Shown piece after piece: positions 1-12,005 of a stretch of 64,000 nucleotides of DNA (position 1 is the stretch's first letter; the number at the start of each line of letters is the position of its first letter). The stretch is from Anopheles merus. Lineage: Eukaryota; Arthropoda; Insecta; Diptera; Culicidae. The DNA lies in NCBI RefSeq assembly GCF_017562075.2, contig NC_054082.1, positions 59,564,906 through 59,628,905 on the forward strand, given 5' to 3'. The notes beneath the pieces were generated by a model that ran no database searches, was not told the origin of the DNA, and saw nothing but the letters and a program-made list of their open reading frames with translations. Both the position numbers and the translations under genes were made by a program.

Positions 1-126
1 GCAACATTTCAACAACAGTACAGAAACGTTGCAAAATCTCCGCTGTCTAGTCCATCAAGTATTGCCGTTATAAAAAATTCTAACTTAGAGCAGTTTTTTG
101 AACATTTGAGTGAGTCTTATGCATAA
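1..126 (+). CDS. C-terminal end of an unidentified host protein (last exon, partial)
   Basis: Frame 1 is open from the first base of the window and ends at a TAA at 124-126, giving 41 residues that finish with the motif LEQFFEHLSESYA. The composition is ordinary for a protein (QQQYR, SPLSSPSS, then a charged amphipathic tail) and does not resemble any transposon frame elsewhere in the window. The AT-rich, stop-dense DNA that follows behaves like a 3' UTR. I infer the terminal exon of a gene lying to the left. I do not recognise the family, and 41 codons are too few to exclude a chance open frame. Confidence 0.5.
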   Translation, partial: ATFQQQYRNVAKSPLSSPSSIAVIKNSNLEQFFEHLSESYA

Positions 127-1482
<1,356 letters not shown>

Positions 1483-2822
1483 AAGGTATGGAGTATATAT
1501 AATATGGTATAATATGGTATATATGTGGTATATATATACCTAAGCCTAAACAACGTAATGTGTGTACATATTCCAAAATGCTCATGCAAACAATCATAAT
1601 GTTTATTCAATTGAAGATTTTTTATCCCTCACGCATTGTAAAATTAAGGTTCAAGTACAAGAAATCCTGCAGCAATATTTGGATGTTTTGAATAGATCGC
1701 CATAGAATCGTCATCGTACTACATTTTGGATACTAAATATTTTGTCAATGAATATATGCTAGTTAAAAGCATTACGGCTGGGAGTGAAACTGCTTTTGTT
1801 ATGAATAAAGTATAAACATTCATAAAGATACGCAGAAATGTGTATTTGTTTTGGTTATGGGTGAAATGAGTACATTGTTGATGCAGATGCTTTTTTAAGT
1901 ACTTATACATATTTACGAGCTATGTATGCTATGATATCAGGTTGAATGATAAAAACACATCCAATTAGAATATAATGTCTACATTATTTTATATTGCTTT
2001 TTCAATCCTTAATCCAGAGTCCAGATTAATTTGATTTCACGTGTTTGCTTTTTTAACAAGGAATGTCAATACACTGCAAAAACATAGGTAAAAAAAATTC
2101 CAAGCATTTACTTCCACGTTATATGTTCACAGTTATTTAAATAAACATTATATCTTGGGCAAGCTAGTGCTTTATCAATACCAAAAATTAGCTTTATAAG
2201 AGGAAAAATCCAGATGATTAACTATAGGATGCTCTATACACGCCATAAAGGGGCCTGAAACCAATGCACACTATCGCAAAATTTGGTTGAACAACTAATA
2301 CATAATATTGCAAAAGAAGGATAAAAAATTATATCTACGAACGGTATGTAACACGGAAAACTTAGAAAACACTTTCCAATTAAAGTAATTAAAATACTAT
2401 TCAGAAAAATTATAATTTTCAGTGTATTGCTGTGTACAAAACGTTTTCAATATCAAAAAGTGGTACAAAAAATTACAAAACAGTTTGATGCTAATGCGAT
2501 CAATGTCACAACAACTTTCAATCTAAAGTCCTTACATGTCTAATCTTTTTTGCTGTAACTGAAAGATCTTGTATTTGATATTTATCTCATTTAGTTTTAT
2601 TTGCACGCGCACAAGCCAAATCAGATTCAGGTGTTAAGTTGGCTGCTGTTTTTTTCTTATTTTGGGGTTATTTTGGAGTATCATAATGTAATTGAATGAT
2701 ATATGTTCTCCCAGCAGCAAATCGCCCAAAATACAAGGATTTTTCCTCAAATTTACTGTTTACTGTTACACCATATTATATAAAAAAAATTGTAAGATCT
2801 TATGTGTTTATCGGAGTCTGGA
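1483..2822. other. AT-rich intergenic DNA, no feature seen
   Basis: Stop-dense on both strands. I see no TIRs, microsatellites longer than about 20 bp, or protein motifs in this stretch. Confidence 0.5.
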
Positions 2823-3704
2823 AGCGGAATTTGGGGCAAGTGTGCCATACGGGGCAAGTGTGCCATACGGGGCAAGAGTGCCACCAAGCATTTTTCCTTA
2901 AAAACTTTAGTTTAATGATCAATTGTGTATACAGATGGTTGCTTTCCAATGACTAGGTATTCTGAGCCTAATTTCATATAGACCAATTGATATTTCCCAT
3001 TGTTTTAAAACGATTTATATTGAGTTTCAAAATTGGGCAGAATATTATAATTTTTTAAAACAACCAAATAAGCTCTCAAAAATCATGCGAACAATCAACC
3101 GAACCGAAATTTTTTGTGGGGTTAGTTGAAAAAAACTTTCTTTTTGTCACTGAAAAATTCCATTTCAAAAAAGTTACATCTTTTGGGGCAAAAGAGCCAT
3201 CTCTATTTGGGGCAAGTGTGCCACCATCTTTCATAGGCGCGAGCTGTCAAAAATGTAAACATTGTTGTAGCGTGCTGCGGAATGGTGCGCTATTGTGAGC
3301 GGATTCCACGCCAGAAAAACAGAACAGTAACAAACCATATTGTGGTACAGTTGGTGGTCAAAAAGGGTCCATTGGTGACTAAATACATGTAGGAATACAA
3401 ACACTAGTGGTACAAACGTAATAATTTCCAATTATCTAAGAAATACGGTTATTTTAACCAGGTGGTCGTCTAGCCCCATACGAGTGGCACTCTTGCCCCA
3501 TAGCCCAAAAAACAACGTCTTTTTGAACCCTTTTTAAAACGCTTCAAAAACGGTTTTGTTTGCACTTTTTTCAAGCGAAACTCTTTTATAAGTGAGGAAA
3601 TAGATGTAAAATGGTTATGAGATTTAAATCGGCTTTTGAAAAACACGTTTTAGTGAGTTATGACTTGAAATGCTTAAGGTGGCACACTTGCCCCAAGTTC
3701 CGCT
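2823..3704. mobile_element. Non-autonomous element bounded by GGGGCAAGTGTGCCA inverted repeats
   Basis: The left end (2823-2847) and right end (3680-3704) are 25-bp inverted copies with one mismatch, AGCGGAA(T/C)TTGGGGCAAG followed by TGTGCCA. The core GGGGCAAGTGTGCCA is tandemly repeated three times with an 18-bp period at 2833-2883. It recurs at 3209-3223 and, inverted, near 3487-3501, so the unit is 0.88 kb with reiterated subterminal motifs. This fits a MITE or foldback element whose repeats are transposase binding sites, but no clear target-site duplication is visible, so the superfamily is unassigned. Confidence 0.65.
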
Positions 3705-5160
3705 ACTTATAGTTTGTGTTTTCACTTTAAATATCACCGAACAATGTCGTTTTAAAATAGTTTAAATGGAAAAGTAAAATAAAACACTCATTTCCTCTCA
3801 TCATAGTAGGCGAAATTTTCATCCTACTTAGTTTCTGAGAGCTCGCGCGGAAAATGAACTGTTCTAAACGACAACGTTCATTCTCATTTGTATGGTGGGA
3901 AATCCGCGAGTTTTTAAGTTGTCAATTTCTAGCAGTTTAGTTGTAGGTGCATATAATTATCATGTACACCATTACGACCTGGAGGATCTGAGAACCAATG
4001 TGAAATAGATAATTTGATTTACCGATTGATAAAACATATTTCATTTACAGAGGGAGGGCGGTCCATATACTGCTTGTCCGTCCATAGATTTTATTTCCTC
4101 GATTCAATAGTATGACAAAGGAATGTGTGTAACAAAGGACTATCATGAGCAAATTACAATGAGCTGATGAGTATAATTTCTTATTAGAACACAATTTATA
4201 AACTAAAAGGTCGATTATTGCTAGAAACTTTGTTAATGATAAATACATGATTTATTGTCATTCCCAATTCAGACAGATGTCAGACATCATTTGTGAGCGG
4301 TTATGTTTAACGCATCTTGTCCATTTAACTTATTTTATTGCAATAAAAGGGGTTGTTCAAGGTCTGATACTTTTGGTACACTTGCTTGACTCATTCGCAC
4401 GAACGGTGATACTTTTTTCGCGCTGGTGAAAAAACTATCATTTGGACAGACACACATCCAATTCTTCCCATCACTTCCTGTGCGAAAAAAGTGATGAGAC
4501 AACACAAACAAATTATATTTATTCCAATTAAGCAGTGCCATTCAAAAAAAAAAAAGGAAGGAAAATTTCGCTATATTGTACACTGGTTATAAACAGCATC
4601 GCGTTCGGTTGTACTAGATAATACATATAAAATATCCGCAAACTATCTAATCAGCTAGATAAAATCATACAAGATGTATATTCTTAAAGATAATACACAA
4701 ACCTTAATTAAACTATCATCAAACCAAAAGAGAAAATTAAAAAACGTACTTAGCCAATAGATTGAGACATCAAATTGAAATTTTTATAATTTAATTTGAG
4801 AATTTGTAAATTATTCATTTAAATACTTGTAAGTTGTGAAGCTTTGTTTCTTACAAGCATTGCTGAAGTAATTACTAGAAAACTGAATGTGTAATACCTT
4901 TAACAGAGCTTGAATATACACTTAAACGCGCTATAAATGTATACTTCTACACCACCTAAGCTATAATAAACAGAAGCGTATTTATCTTTCTTCAAATCAA
5001 TTAAAAACATTCCGCCCTATCATATAACATTAGAGGTCTTTCATATTGAGTTCAACATTTGACAAACTTCACTTTAATGTTCGTTTTGTTCACTTTTATA
5101 TCGTTGGACAATTTGCTTTTCCGCTCGAGTAAACGTCTGAAGATTTAAGTCCATCAACTT
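3705..5160. other. AT-rich intergenic DNA, no feature seen
   Basis: Only short spurious frames of up to 68 codons and poly-A/poly-T runs occur, for example near 4547. No repeat from elsewhere in the window matches convincingly. Confidence 0.5.
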
Positions 5161-5176
5161 ACTTACTTATCCGGCG

Positions 5177-5386
5177 CTATAACCGCTTTGCGGTCTTGGC
5201 CTGCCTCAGGAGTGTCCGAAACCGCTCACGGTCTCGCGCCTTCGTCTTCCAGTCCGTTATCCCGGCCTTAATGGCGGACGCCTCCACGCCATCTTGCCAC
5301 CTCAAATTGGGCCTACCACGCCTCCTCTGTCCTTGTGGGCGGCCTAAAAAGACTTTACGGGCTGGGTCGTCCGTTTCCATGCGTAA
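5177..5386 (-). pseudogene. RTE-like LINE reverse transcriptase, C-terminal end (3' half of a split fragment)
   Basis: Read on the minus strand this encodes the hallmark C-terminal tail of insect RTE-like endonuclease/reverse transcriptases: RMETDDPARKVFLGRP, then RRRGRPNLRWQDGV, then DWKTKARDRERFRTLL, ending at a stop near 5177. The upstream part of the same reading lies at 6600-6835. The two are separated by a 1.2-kb TIR element at 5387-6599, so the fragment is one LINE relic broken by a later insertion. Catalytic RT motifs are absent because the copy is 5'-truncated. Clade assignment (RTE, JAM1-type) is from motif memory; a related Jockey-type clade is possible. Confidence 0.75.
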
Positions 5387-6599
5387 ACAGGGTTTCGATT
5401 CATATAATGGACTATTTGATCCACTCGGTGGAATGTTTGAAATGGTAAGGGATGCAACGTTGCGTTGAGTTTTGCATCCAGCTATGAAGCGCTCGGTAGT
5501 AGCGCTGTAGAAATTAAAGCTAGATTTTTTTTTTTTTTCAGAAAGCACCGCGTTTGGAGTGATTAAACACAAGTTTTTTTTTATTGTTTATAGGAAGTAA
5601 TATTTCAGTTGTAATTTAAATTTGCTGTAAACATTCTTCTATGTTACATTCTCTACGCTACTATTTCTTCTCTGCCGCAATATTTTTCCTCATATTCAAA
5701 TAAACATATTTAAATAGTGTTCAGTACTACCGTGTAATAAAATTACCCCCTTTTTTAATTACCCTTTTTCATCTGATTCAAAGAAACAGCCTGGAACCCC
5801 TGAAGGTAGTCATTTGTCAAACGATTTATTCCAATACTTTGAACACACCCTTAAGAATTTTCATATTTAAATACATCAGAAAATGTTGATGATGTGAAGA
5901 AATAGTAGAATTGAATGTTGAATCGGATAGGACGTAGGAAACAGTTACGTAGCGATTAGTTATTGCGAATAAATTTTATTACGGATTAATTACAATTTCT
6001 TCCTAACGATCCTAAAACATGTGTTTAATCACTCCAAACTCTTAAATCACCAGCTCCATAGCTGGATGCAAAACTCCACAGCTGGATGCAAAACTCCATA
6101 GCTGTTTTGTACAATTTTCCTAAAGGCCGGGGGACACTGTCCATACTCGCTAGTGTAATTTCGATTTTCACTAGCGCATCTGGCGGCGGCTGGTGGAAGC
6201 TTGTTTTGATCAACGAAGGAATGGTTGTGCCGGATCTCAAATTTAAGTAGTTTTTGATCGTTTTTTGATCTAAAAATGGCTGAAATACTTGCACACATAT
6301 TTATCTATCAATTACAAAGCTTTTCCAATCCAGTTTAAGTAAAAAACATGGAAAAATAACATATTTTCTGAAGCGGCTCCAAATTGTTTGGAACAATGCA
6401 TTGGTCAGCCGCCGCCGGATACGCTAGTGAAAATCGAAATTACACTAGCAAGTACGGACAATGTTCCTCGGCCTTAAGTGTTTGACAGATTCCCCTATAT
6501 GCCTGCAAACCTCCATAGCAACGTTGCAAACATCCCCTGACCATTTCAAACATTCCACCGAGTGGATCAAGTAGTCCATTATATGATTCGAAACCCTGT
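5387..6599. mobile_element. Foldback/TIR element inserted in the RTE-like fragment
   Basis: The ends ACAGGGTTTCGA (5387) and its inverted counterpart (ending 6599) continue as about 75-bp imperfect TIRs containing CACTCGGTGGAATGTTTGAA. Further inverted pairs lie inside: 5466-5485 against two copies at 6056-6100 (GCTGGATGCAAAACTCC), 5552-5573 against 6018-6040, and 6130-6200 against 6405-6475 (CTAGTGTAATTTCGATTTTC). There is no transposase frame, so it is non-autonomous. It interrupts an RT reading frame exactly, which fixes both borders. A TSD is unclear (at most 2-3 bp). Confidence 0.75.
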
Positions 6600-6835
6600 A
6601 ACATGGCCAGCCCACCGGAGCCTGGCGATCTTGACATGCTGCCCGACAGTGAGGTCGCGGTACATCTCGTATTGCTCGTCATTATAACGGCTCCTCCATT
6701 GTCCTTCCACATATACGGGCCCAAGTATCCTTCTGAGCATCTTCCTCTCGAACGCGGTTAAGAGGGTTTCGTCAGATTTGGACAGAGTCCATGTCTCAAG
6801 CGTGAGTACCGGTACTATATAGGTGCTATATTTTC
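6600..6835 (-). pseudogene. RTE-like LINE reverse transcriptase, upstream half of the split fragment
   Basis: The minus strand reads VPVLTLETWTLSKSDE, then FERKMLRRILGP, then RYNDEQYEMY, then KIARLRWAGHV, the conserved block preceding the RMETDD tail found at 5177-5386. The frame stops abruptly where the TIR element begins (6599). The 5' end around 6835 is a truncation, with no palm-domain motifs upstream, which is normal for dead-on-arrival LINE copies. Confidence 0.75.
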
Positions 6836-7318
6836 CTGATAACCAAAAAATATTGATATAAATAGCGACCTATTATATTGCTCGAATTACATTCGTTTCC
6901 GTCAGAAACACTCGAGTCGAACGGGAAAAAATGGCATCGTATTCTCTGTTCGAGTCGGTGAAGGTTTCTTCGACATTTTTGTCCTTGTTCTTAATTCCAT
7001 ATTTTTGTTGAATATGGGGTACATATGAGTGATAAGAGTGTTGGTAAACTAATGTTAAACATGATGACAAAAGTTGGGAGTTTGTTAAATTCATGGCATG
7101 GTTAAGTTTTCGTATTTCCGAAAATCCCACGAATGTATCTTTTCGTTCGAACAAAACAGCTTGAACAACCGATTTTTGCTTCGTCAACTCGAATCTACCG
7201 GCGGGTTACTCGTACGGAAACGTCACTTAAAAAATGGTACAGTATCGGACAATAAGATAGGGCATTTTTTTGTCAACGCACCTTGCACCCGTTGGAACAG
7301 GTTATTTTGTGGTTTGTA

Positions 7319-7320
<2 letters not shown>

Positions 7321-7408
<88 letters not shown>

Positions 7409-7438
7409 TTAGTGTGTATTTGTGTGTGTGTGTTTGTG
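7321..7438. repeat. (GT)n microsatellite
   Basis: TG dinucleotide is uninterrupted at 7321-7402, then imperfect to about 7438. Long cysteine/valine frames across it are repeat artefacts. Confidence 0.98.
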
Positions 7439-7557
7439 TCACAAGTATGTTGTTTCGGATAGATTTGTTAGTAGCTGTTTTTTTTGTTTTTTGGGTTAGG
7501 TTTTTGTTGTAATTAGCAGGACCACCGCCCTCGCAATAAGCTCAAAATACAATAAGT

Positions 7558-7887
7558 TCAATTCTTGATCTTATTGCCGTCGGCCACGATGACATTGATC
7601 ATGCGTTGACGCATCGACATCACCAGATTCTGGATCGTTTTCGGTGAAATTTTGCTCCACACCTCTTGCATATGGTCGAAGAGTTGATCCAGATCTTCTG
7701 GTAATTTTTTACACAGCCTCTTCTTGAAAATTGTCCAGAGGTTCTCAATGGGATTGAGATCCGGGGTAAGGGCAGACCACATCATTGTATTTACATTATT
7801 GTCAGCAAACCAAGCTTGGACAGTCCCGGCAGTATGCTTCGAATCGTTGTCTTGCATAAATATCCAAGACCAAACATCAATTGTTAA
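7558..7887 (-). pseudogene. Tc1-like (Tc1/mariner) transposase, C-terminal fragment
   Basis: The minus strand encodes WSWIFMQDNDSKHTAG, then VQAWFADNNV, then WSALTPDLNPIENLW and KRLCKK. These are the second catalytic Asp context (QDND-x-KH) and the PDLNPIENLW block with the third catalytic acidic residue of Tc1-type DD34E transposases. The ORF runs about 110 codons to a stop at 7558. The N-terminal HTH domains and the first catalytic Asp are missing, so the copy is inactive. A Tc1-style terminus (TA then CAGTATCGGACAATAAG) near 7240 may be its 3' end. It lies in the loop of the 6866-8922 element. Confidence 0.85.
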
Positions 7888-7964
7888 ATGCCAAAAAATT
7901 TCCGTTTTGATCGAATGTTAAAAATTATTTCAAGAGGTTTGAAACTGTTATATTCAGTCAGATT

Positions 7965-8263
7965 TTTTATGTTTGAACTATTTACACGTTTATTGCACGA
8001 ATTACATAATACAAAACACAATACAATGCAGTATGGGGCCGCGCGCACGAGCCGCACCGTGACCCCTACCGGGAGCCCTGCTCGACCGGTAGCCTGTAAC
8101 ACACTCACACTCTTCTGGGTTAGGTGCGCTCAGCACACACTTAGCGCGCATCGTTAAGTGCGGCGTAGTAGTGTGCGTGAGCGCAGTGTCGATCCCTGGA
8201 TGTCGACCAGCAGCAGCGCAACTGCTACGGCGAATCCAGGGCTCGGCACGTTTATCCACAACA
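7965..8263 (-). mobile_element. Solo LTR, family 1 (copy near 8 kb)
   Basis: About 299 bp, matching the complement of 55752-56051 over nearly its whole length. On the minus strand it starts TGTTGTGGATA and ends near TTCAAACATAAAA. It contains a GC-rich centre (GTGCCGAGCCCTGG, CTACCGGTCGAGCAGGG) and an AT-rich 3' end. Possible 5-bp TSDs are AGATT and AGAAT (one mismatch). There are no internal coding sequences on either side, so it is a solo LTR. Confidence 0.75.
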
Positions 8264-8282
8264 AGAATTATATCAAATAATT

Positions 8283-8442
8283 AATAAAGTGGCTAAAACC
8301 ACCTCCTACTTACAAAATAACACGAAAATTAGTGATATTTTGGTTGGAAATCACGAGATTCGACTTACGCGGAAATTCGAGGTACGCAGTATTTTGCGAA
8401 TGTTTTCGGTCCCCATTAACCGTGTATCTCGGGGACCGCCTG
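8283..8442 (-). mobile_element. Pogo/Tigger-like MITE, truncated copy
   Basis: Matches the complement of the first 170 bp of the complete MITE at 39116-39478 and ends in CTCGGGGACCGCCTG followed by TA. The other terminus is missing. Confidence 0.75.
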
Positions 8443-8922
8443 TAATCGGTACTGTATTGAATCGGTACTGTATTATTCGAACAGGATACTGCATTGCACA
8501 GATTTCTACCGACACCGTGACCTTACTGCTGCCGGAAATATGCAAATTTAACCATACCACGAATTTTAAGTCACTCTCTTCATTTTTAACCGAGTTTAAT
8601 ATTAATTTACCATCACTCTTATCACTCGTTTTTCCCTGTATCCAACAAAAATATGAAAATAGTGTCATTCCTGTCAAACGGCCCATTGCAACGGAAAATC
8701 GAGTTCGGAGTAGAAAATCAAGCAGAGAGGAAAGATTCGCCATCAAACAATAGTTCCATGGAAAGTTGCCTAATAATTGATTTTAAAGAAGTGCTGAACC
8801 CGTTTTTGTTGTGCTTTAATCCCGTCCGCCGGTTGCTTCGATCATCTTTCAAACACGCTAGAACAACTTCGACTCGAGTGCTTCTGACGGAATCGAATAT
8901 TATTCGAGCAATATAATGGACC

Positions 8923-9290
8923 TGCTGGCGTATTAGCCATTAGAGTCGATGATGGCTTCGTCGGTTTCTTAAACGTATTTATACATTTTGAATATCATAC
9001 AACAGGCTTTTGCTCACTTTTTTATCCACATATTTAGTGCTCAGAAGATCAGCTTTGAGGGCACGCTTATACCGAAGATGGTTGTTGCGCCGAATGGGAA
9101 GAGAAAACTCTACTCTAATACATTAATTTAATTGCTAATTTGAATGACATACAGTATTTCTGAAAAAATGCTGTGACGTGTACCCTTGCTCTTTGGAACA
9201 CGACCTGTAAACTCCAAACATGTTAGCAACTCTAACTGAAAATTTACTGTTTTAAGTTAAATTACAAATAAAAATGATTCAAATACCTTA
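8923..9290. other. Spacer, no feature seen
   Basis: No TIRs, coding motifs or matches to other parts of the window were noticed. Confidence 0.4.
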
Positions 9291-9640
9291 CAGTCTGTTC
9301 CCGAGTTACACGGTTCTCGACTTACGCAGATTCGAAGATACGCGTGACAGATTTGTAAATTTGACATTTAATCTGTCAAATCAGTACAATTTGCTTCAAG
9401 TTCGGTATAAATTGCCTATTTGCTAACAAATTGAAACCGCTTAAAAGCCAGAAATATTAGCATTTTCTGCACGACTCGCATCAAATAAATGATAAAGTGT
9501 ATAAAAGTACTAAATTAAATCAAGAACTCCGAGTAATCAATAGTATGTTAATCAAAAAACGTGAAATTCGACTTACGCGGACATTCGAGTTACGCGGATT
9601 CGTCGGGAACGCAGAAACCGCGTAACTCAGAAACAGACTG
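9291..9640. mobile_element. Pogo/Tigger-like MITE, second subfamily
   Basis: 350 bp with inverted ends CAGTCTGTTCCCGAGTTAC at 9291 and the matching complement ending at 9640. The left flank is TA; the right flank reads CA, an apparently mutated TA target duplication. Internal GATTCGACTTACGCGG-type motifs relate it to the MITEs at 39116-39478 and 8283-8442. No coding capacity. Confidence 0.8.
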
Positions 9641-10588
9641 CATTTCAAATTTTTCATTCAAGCGTACAAAGCAATTTGGTATTAAATTTTTTGAATAATC
9701 TTTGAATAATATTATAATATTATACATTTTGAAATAATACATACTAAGTTTAACAACATGCAAATTATGTATTTTTAAACAACTTAATAGAATAAACACA
9801 CCAGGGCTACTGATTTGACACCTTCAATAGTAGGCCGCCTTCATTCTGCACTATGCCCGATTCATACTTCACAAGCGCCGAATAGAAATGACAGTGCCTA
9901 ATTGAGGGTTTACGTCGCCCGAAAAAGTATTTACGGCGACCGATAACGCTTTGACGATGCCGGATTGGCTATGTAAACCGTGTATAGGCCTTATTATTAT
10001 TATTAACATATTATTAATGCGGCCCGTGATGATTATTTTAATCAAAATTACAATGTTAATTTTTAACTTTATAAAACATTACCTTCAGTAATACAAATCT
10101 GTACAATTTTAACATTATACGTTTTTTACTGAAGTCGCTTACTTTTGGCTATGAAAATGTAATGGTCGGTACATCGCCGTGTTTTGCGAGCATTATTCTC
10201 ACCAACTCGCTCAAATTGCGAGATTGCGCTCTCCCTTTTTCTTTTCGTTCCTTGGGTGAACTTTGCTTTCTTTCTCTATTTCTTGGATTTGGCGCAATGA
10301 ACTTGACATGATCCTAGTAATCATGATCAGAAAACCATAACCATCCGTTCAACAAAATATCAAACGTAGTTAGATAAGACACACTAAAAAAAGATAAAAA
10401 AAATTTCAAACATCTTTTTAATGCTCAAACACTAAAATAAAATTGCCTAAAAAAACGTGTTTAATTTTTTTTATATATTCAGATGGTATGTTCTCATTAA
10501 AAAGAGATTTAAACATTCGTCCATTAAATAATGATAACGTTAAAATAGCCCTCTACAACAATGTTTGTGAAGCAATGCGGCGCGCTAA
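9641..10588. other. AT-rich spacer
   Basis: No convincing gene. A short TAT/TTA-rich run occurs near 9990. Nothing repeated elsewhere in the window was recognised. Confidence 0.4.
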
Positions 10589-10881
10589 GGGCGGTGGCAA
10601 CGCTCATCCGATGCGATTTTATCGGACGCTTCTGTCAAACGCTATTTCGGCTCATATTGCGAAAATTTGAATGATTTAAATTGTTTAACCATTATAAAAA
10701 ATAATTTCATATTGTTCCTACATAATCTACATGATTACATTGACAGATAAAATCGGATGCGACGATCCGACGGAATCATTTTTTATTCCGTCGTACGACG
10801 AAATCGCACGTCCGACATCATCCGTCAAATCCGATAAATCTCGTCCGATAAAATCGCATCGGATGAGCGCTGCCACGGGCC
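10589..10881. mobile_element. PIF/Harbinger-like MITE with TAA target duplication
   Basis: 293 bp flanked on both sides by TAA (10586-10588 and 10882-10884). Imperfect TIRs are GGGCGGTGGCAACGCTCATC at the left and GGCCCGTGGCAGCGCTCATC (complement) at the right. They continue as CGATGCGATTTTATCGGACG, so each TIR exceeds 40 bp. The 3-bp TWA-type duplication is the signature of PIF/Harbinger insertion. There is no transposase. Confidence 0.85.
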
Positions 10882-10884
10882 TAA

Positions 10885-11946
10885 AGTTTGAGGTCCCATG
10901 AACTAAATAAACGTTCCAATGAGTTTTGTCGAATGTCGAACGCTATATATTGCCCTTTGTATCTATGACGAAAAGGTAATTAATTTGTAAAAATTTACGA
11001 TTGTCTTAAGCGACTGGCCCAACAATTTATCTTAGTTATACTATGATCCAAAACTAACTTTATACAGGAATCAATTTGCCATGCAAGTGATCGGTTAAAA
11101 ATATGTTTATGTTTAGTTTACCAAATGATTTAAATTACAGGAAAAAAAACTAAAATTAAATGTATGGGCATTGATCAGCATAGAACAGGAAATAATACAA
11201 AGAACAAAATCATCGATGCGCTTGAGATGGTGAAGTATTTGCAAATATGACAACTAATAAAACAAAAAGCATAAACTAGAAAAAGGATATTGTAAAAGGG
11301 TATTGCAGATCTAACCGTGAACTACGTAAGGTAGTGCTTAATGCTAAAATGAATGTATAATTGTATTTAAATTACTTCATTAATAGAAGTAAAAAAATGC
11401 TCAACCACTATATTCATCATAAATTACATCCAAAATGAACATCTCATACTCATACTTAACCGGTATGAAAAAAAAAACTTAATTAATCCTCGAAATTCAA
11501 ACGAAAGAAAAAAGGAAAATAATCAATAAAAATTGCTGAAATGATAATAAATTTGCTTTGCAATTTTTTGTATAGTGTCGCATTACTATTGTTTTGTATA
11601 CATCCTCATTCCGAGTATTTCACTCGCCCTTAAACATTGCAGCAAAATGTCACTATCGATGTCATATAAAAATCTGATCGGCTTATTAGAAGATTGGAAG
11701 TTCTGCCATCCTTGTTTGATATTTTTCTGTCAAACTAAGACTTTGACACGAAAAAATCTGCCGTATGTGTAATACCAAGGTTATTATATATTCTACTGAG
11801 GTTAAGACACTTCGTTTTTGCTGGAACCATGTTGGTTATATTGTTTACAATTTGTCTGTAAAATCACGCCGGCTTTATTTTGATCAGCTTATGGTGTTCA
11901 CGAATGACAAAGATTAGAATTTAAAATACGAAACAAATGTAATAAG
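10885..11946. other. AT-rich spacer with a degenerate short repeat
   Basis: Mostly featureless. At about 11772-11863 there is a weak match (AAGGTTATTA ... TTTACAATTTGTCTGT) to the roughly 100-bp repeat family seen better preserved at 18431-18533, 47776-47863 and 55024-55129. Confidence 0.35.
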
Positions 11947-12005
11947 CAGTGCTGTAAAATGTCACTGTCAATGTCATAACAAAATCTGACAGAAACAAAA
12001 TCAAT

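Larger units (their letters stand above)
6866..8922. mobile_element. Long-TIR non-autonomous element containing nested insertions
   Basis: The ends are inverted copies around ATTATATTGCTCGAAT (6871-6886 and about 8902-8917). Similarity continues inward for roughly 270 bp: 6866-7135 matches the complement of 8530-8922, including CTCTTATCACTC blocks and the CACTCGAGTCGAA motif. The loop holds the (GT)n tract, a Tc1 transposase fragment, a solo LTR and a pogo-like MITE fragment. It has no transposase of its own family. Superfamily and TSD are unresolved. Confidence 0.6.

Noticed and set aside
7098..7512. Cys/Val-rich frames over 7.1-7.5 kb
   Set aside because: They are produced by the (GT)n tract; no codon structure outside the repeat.
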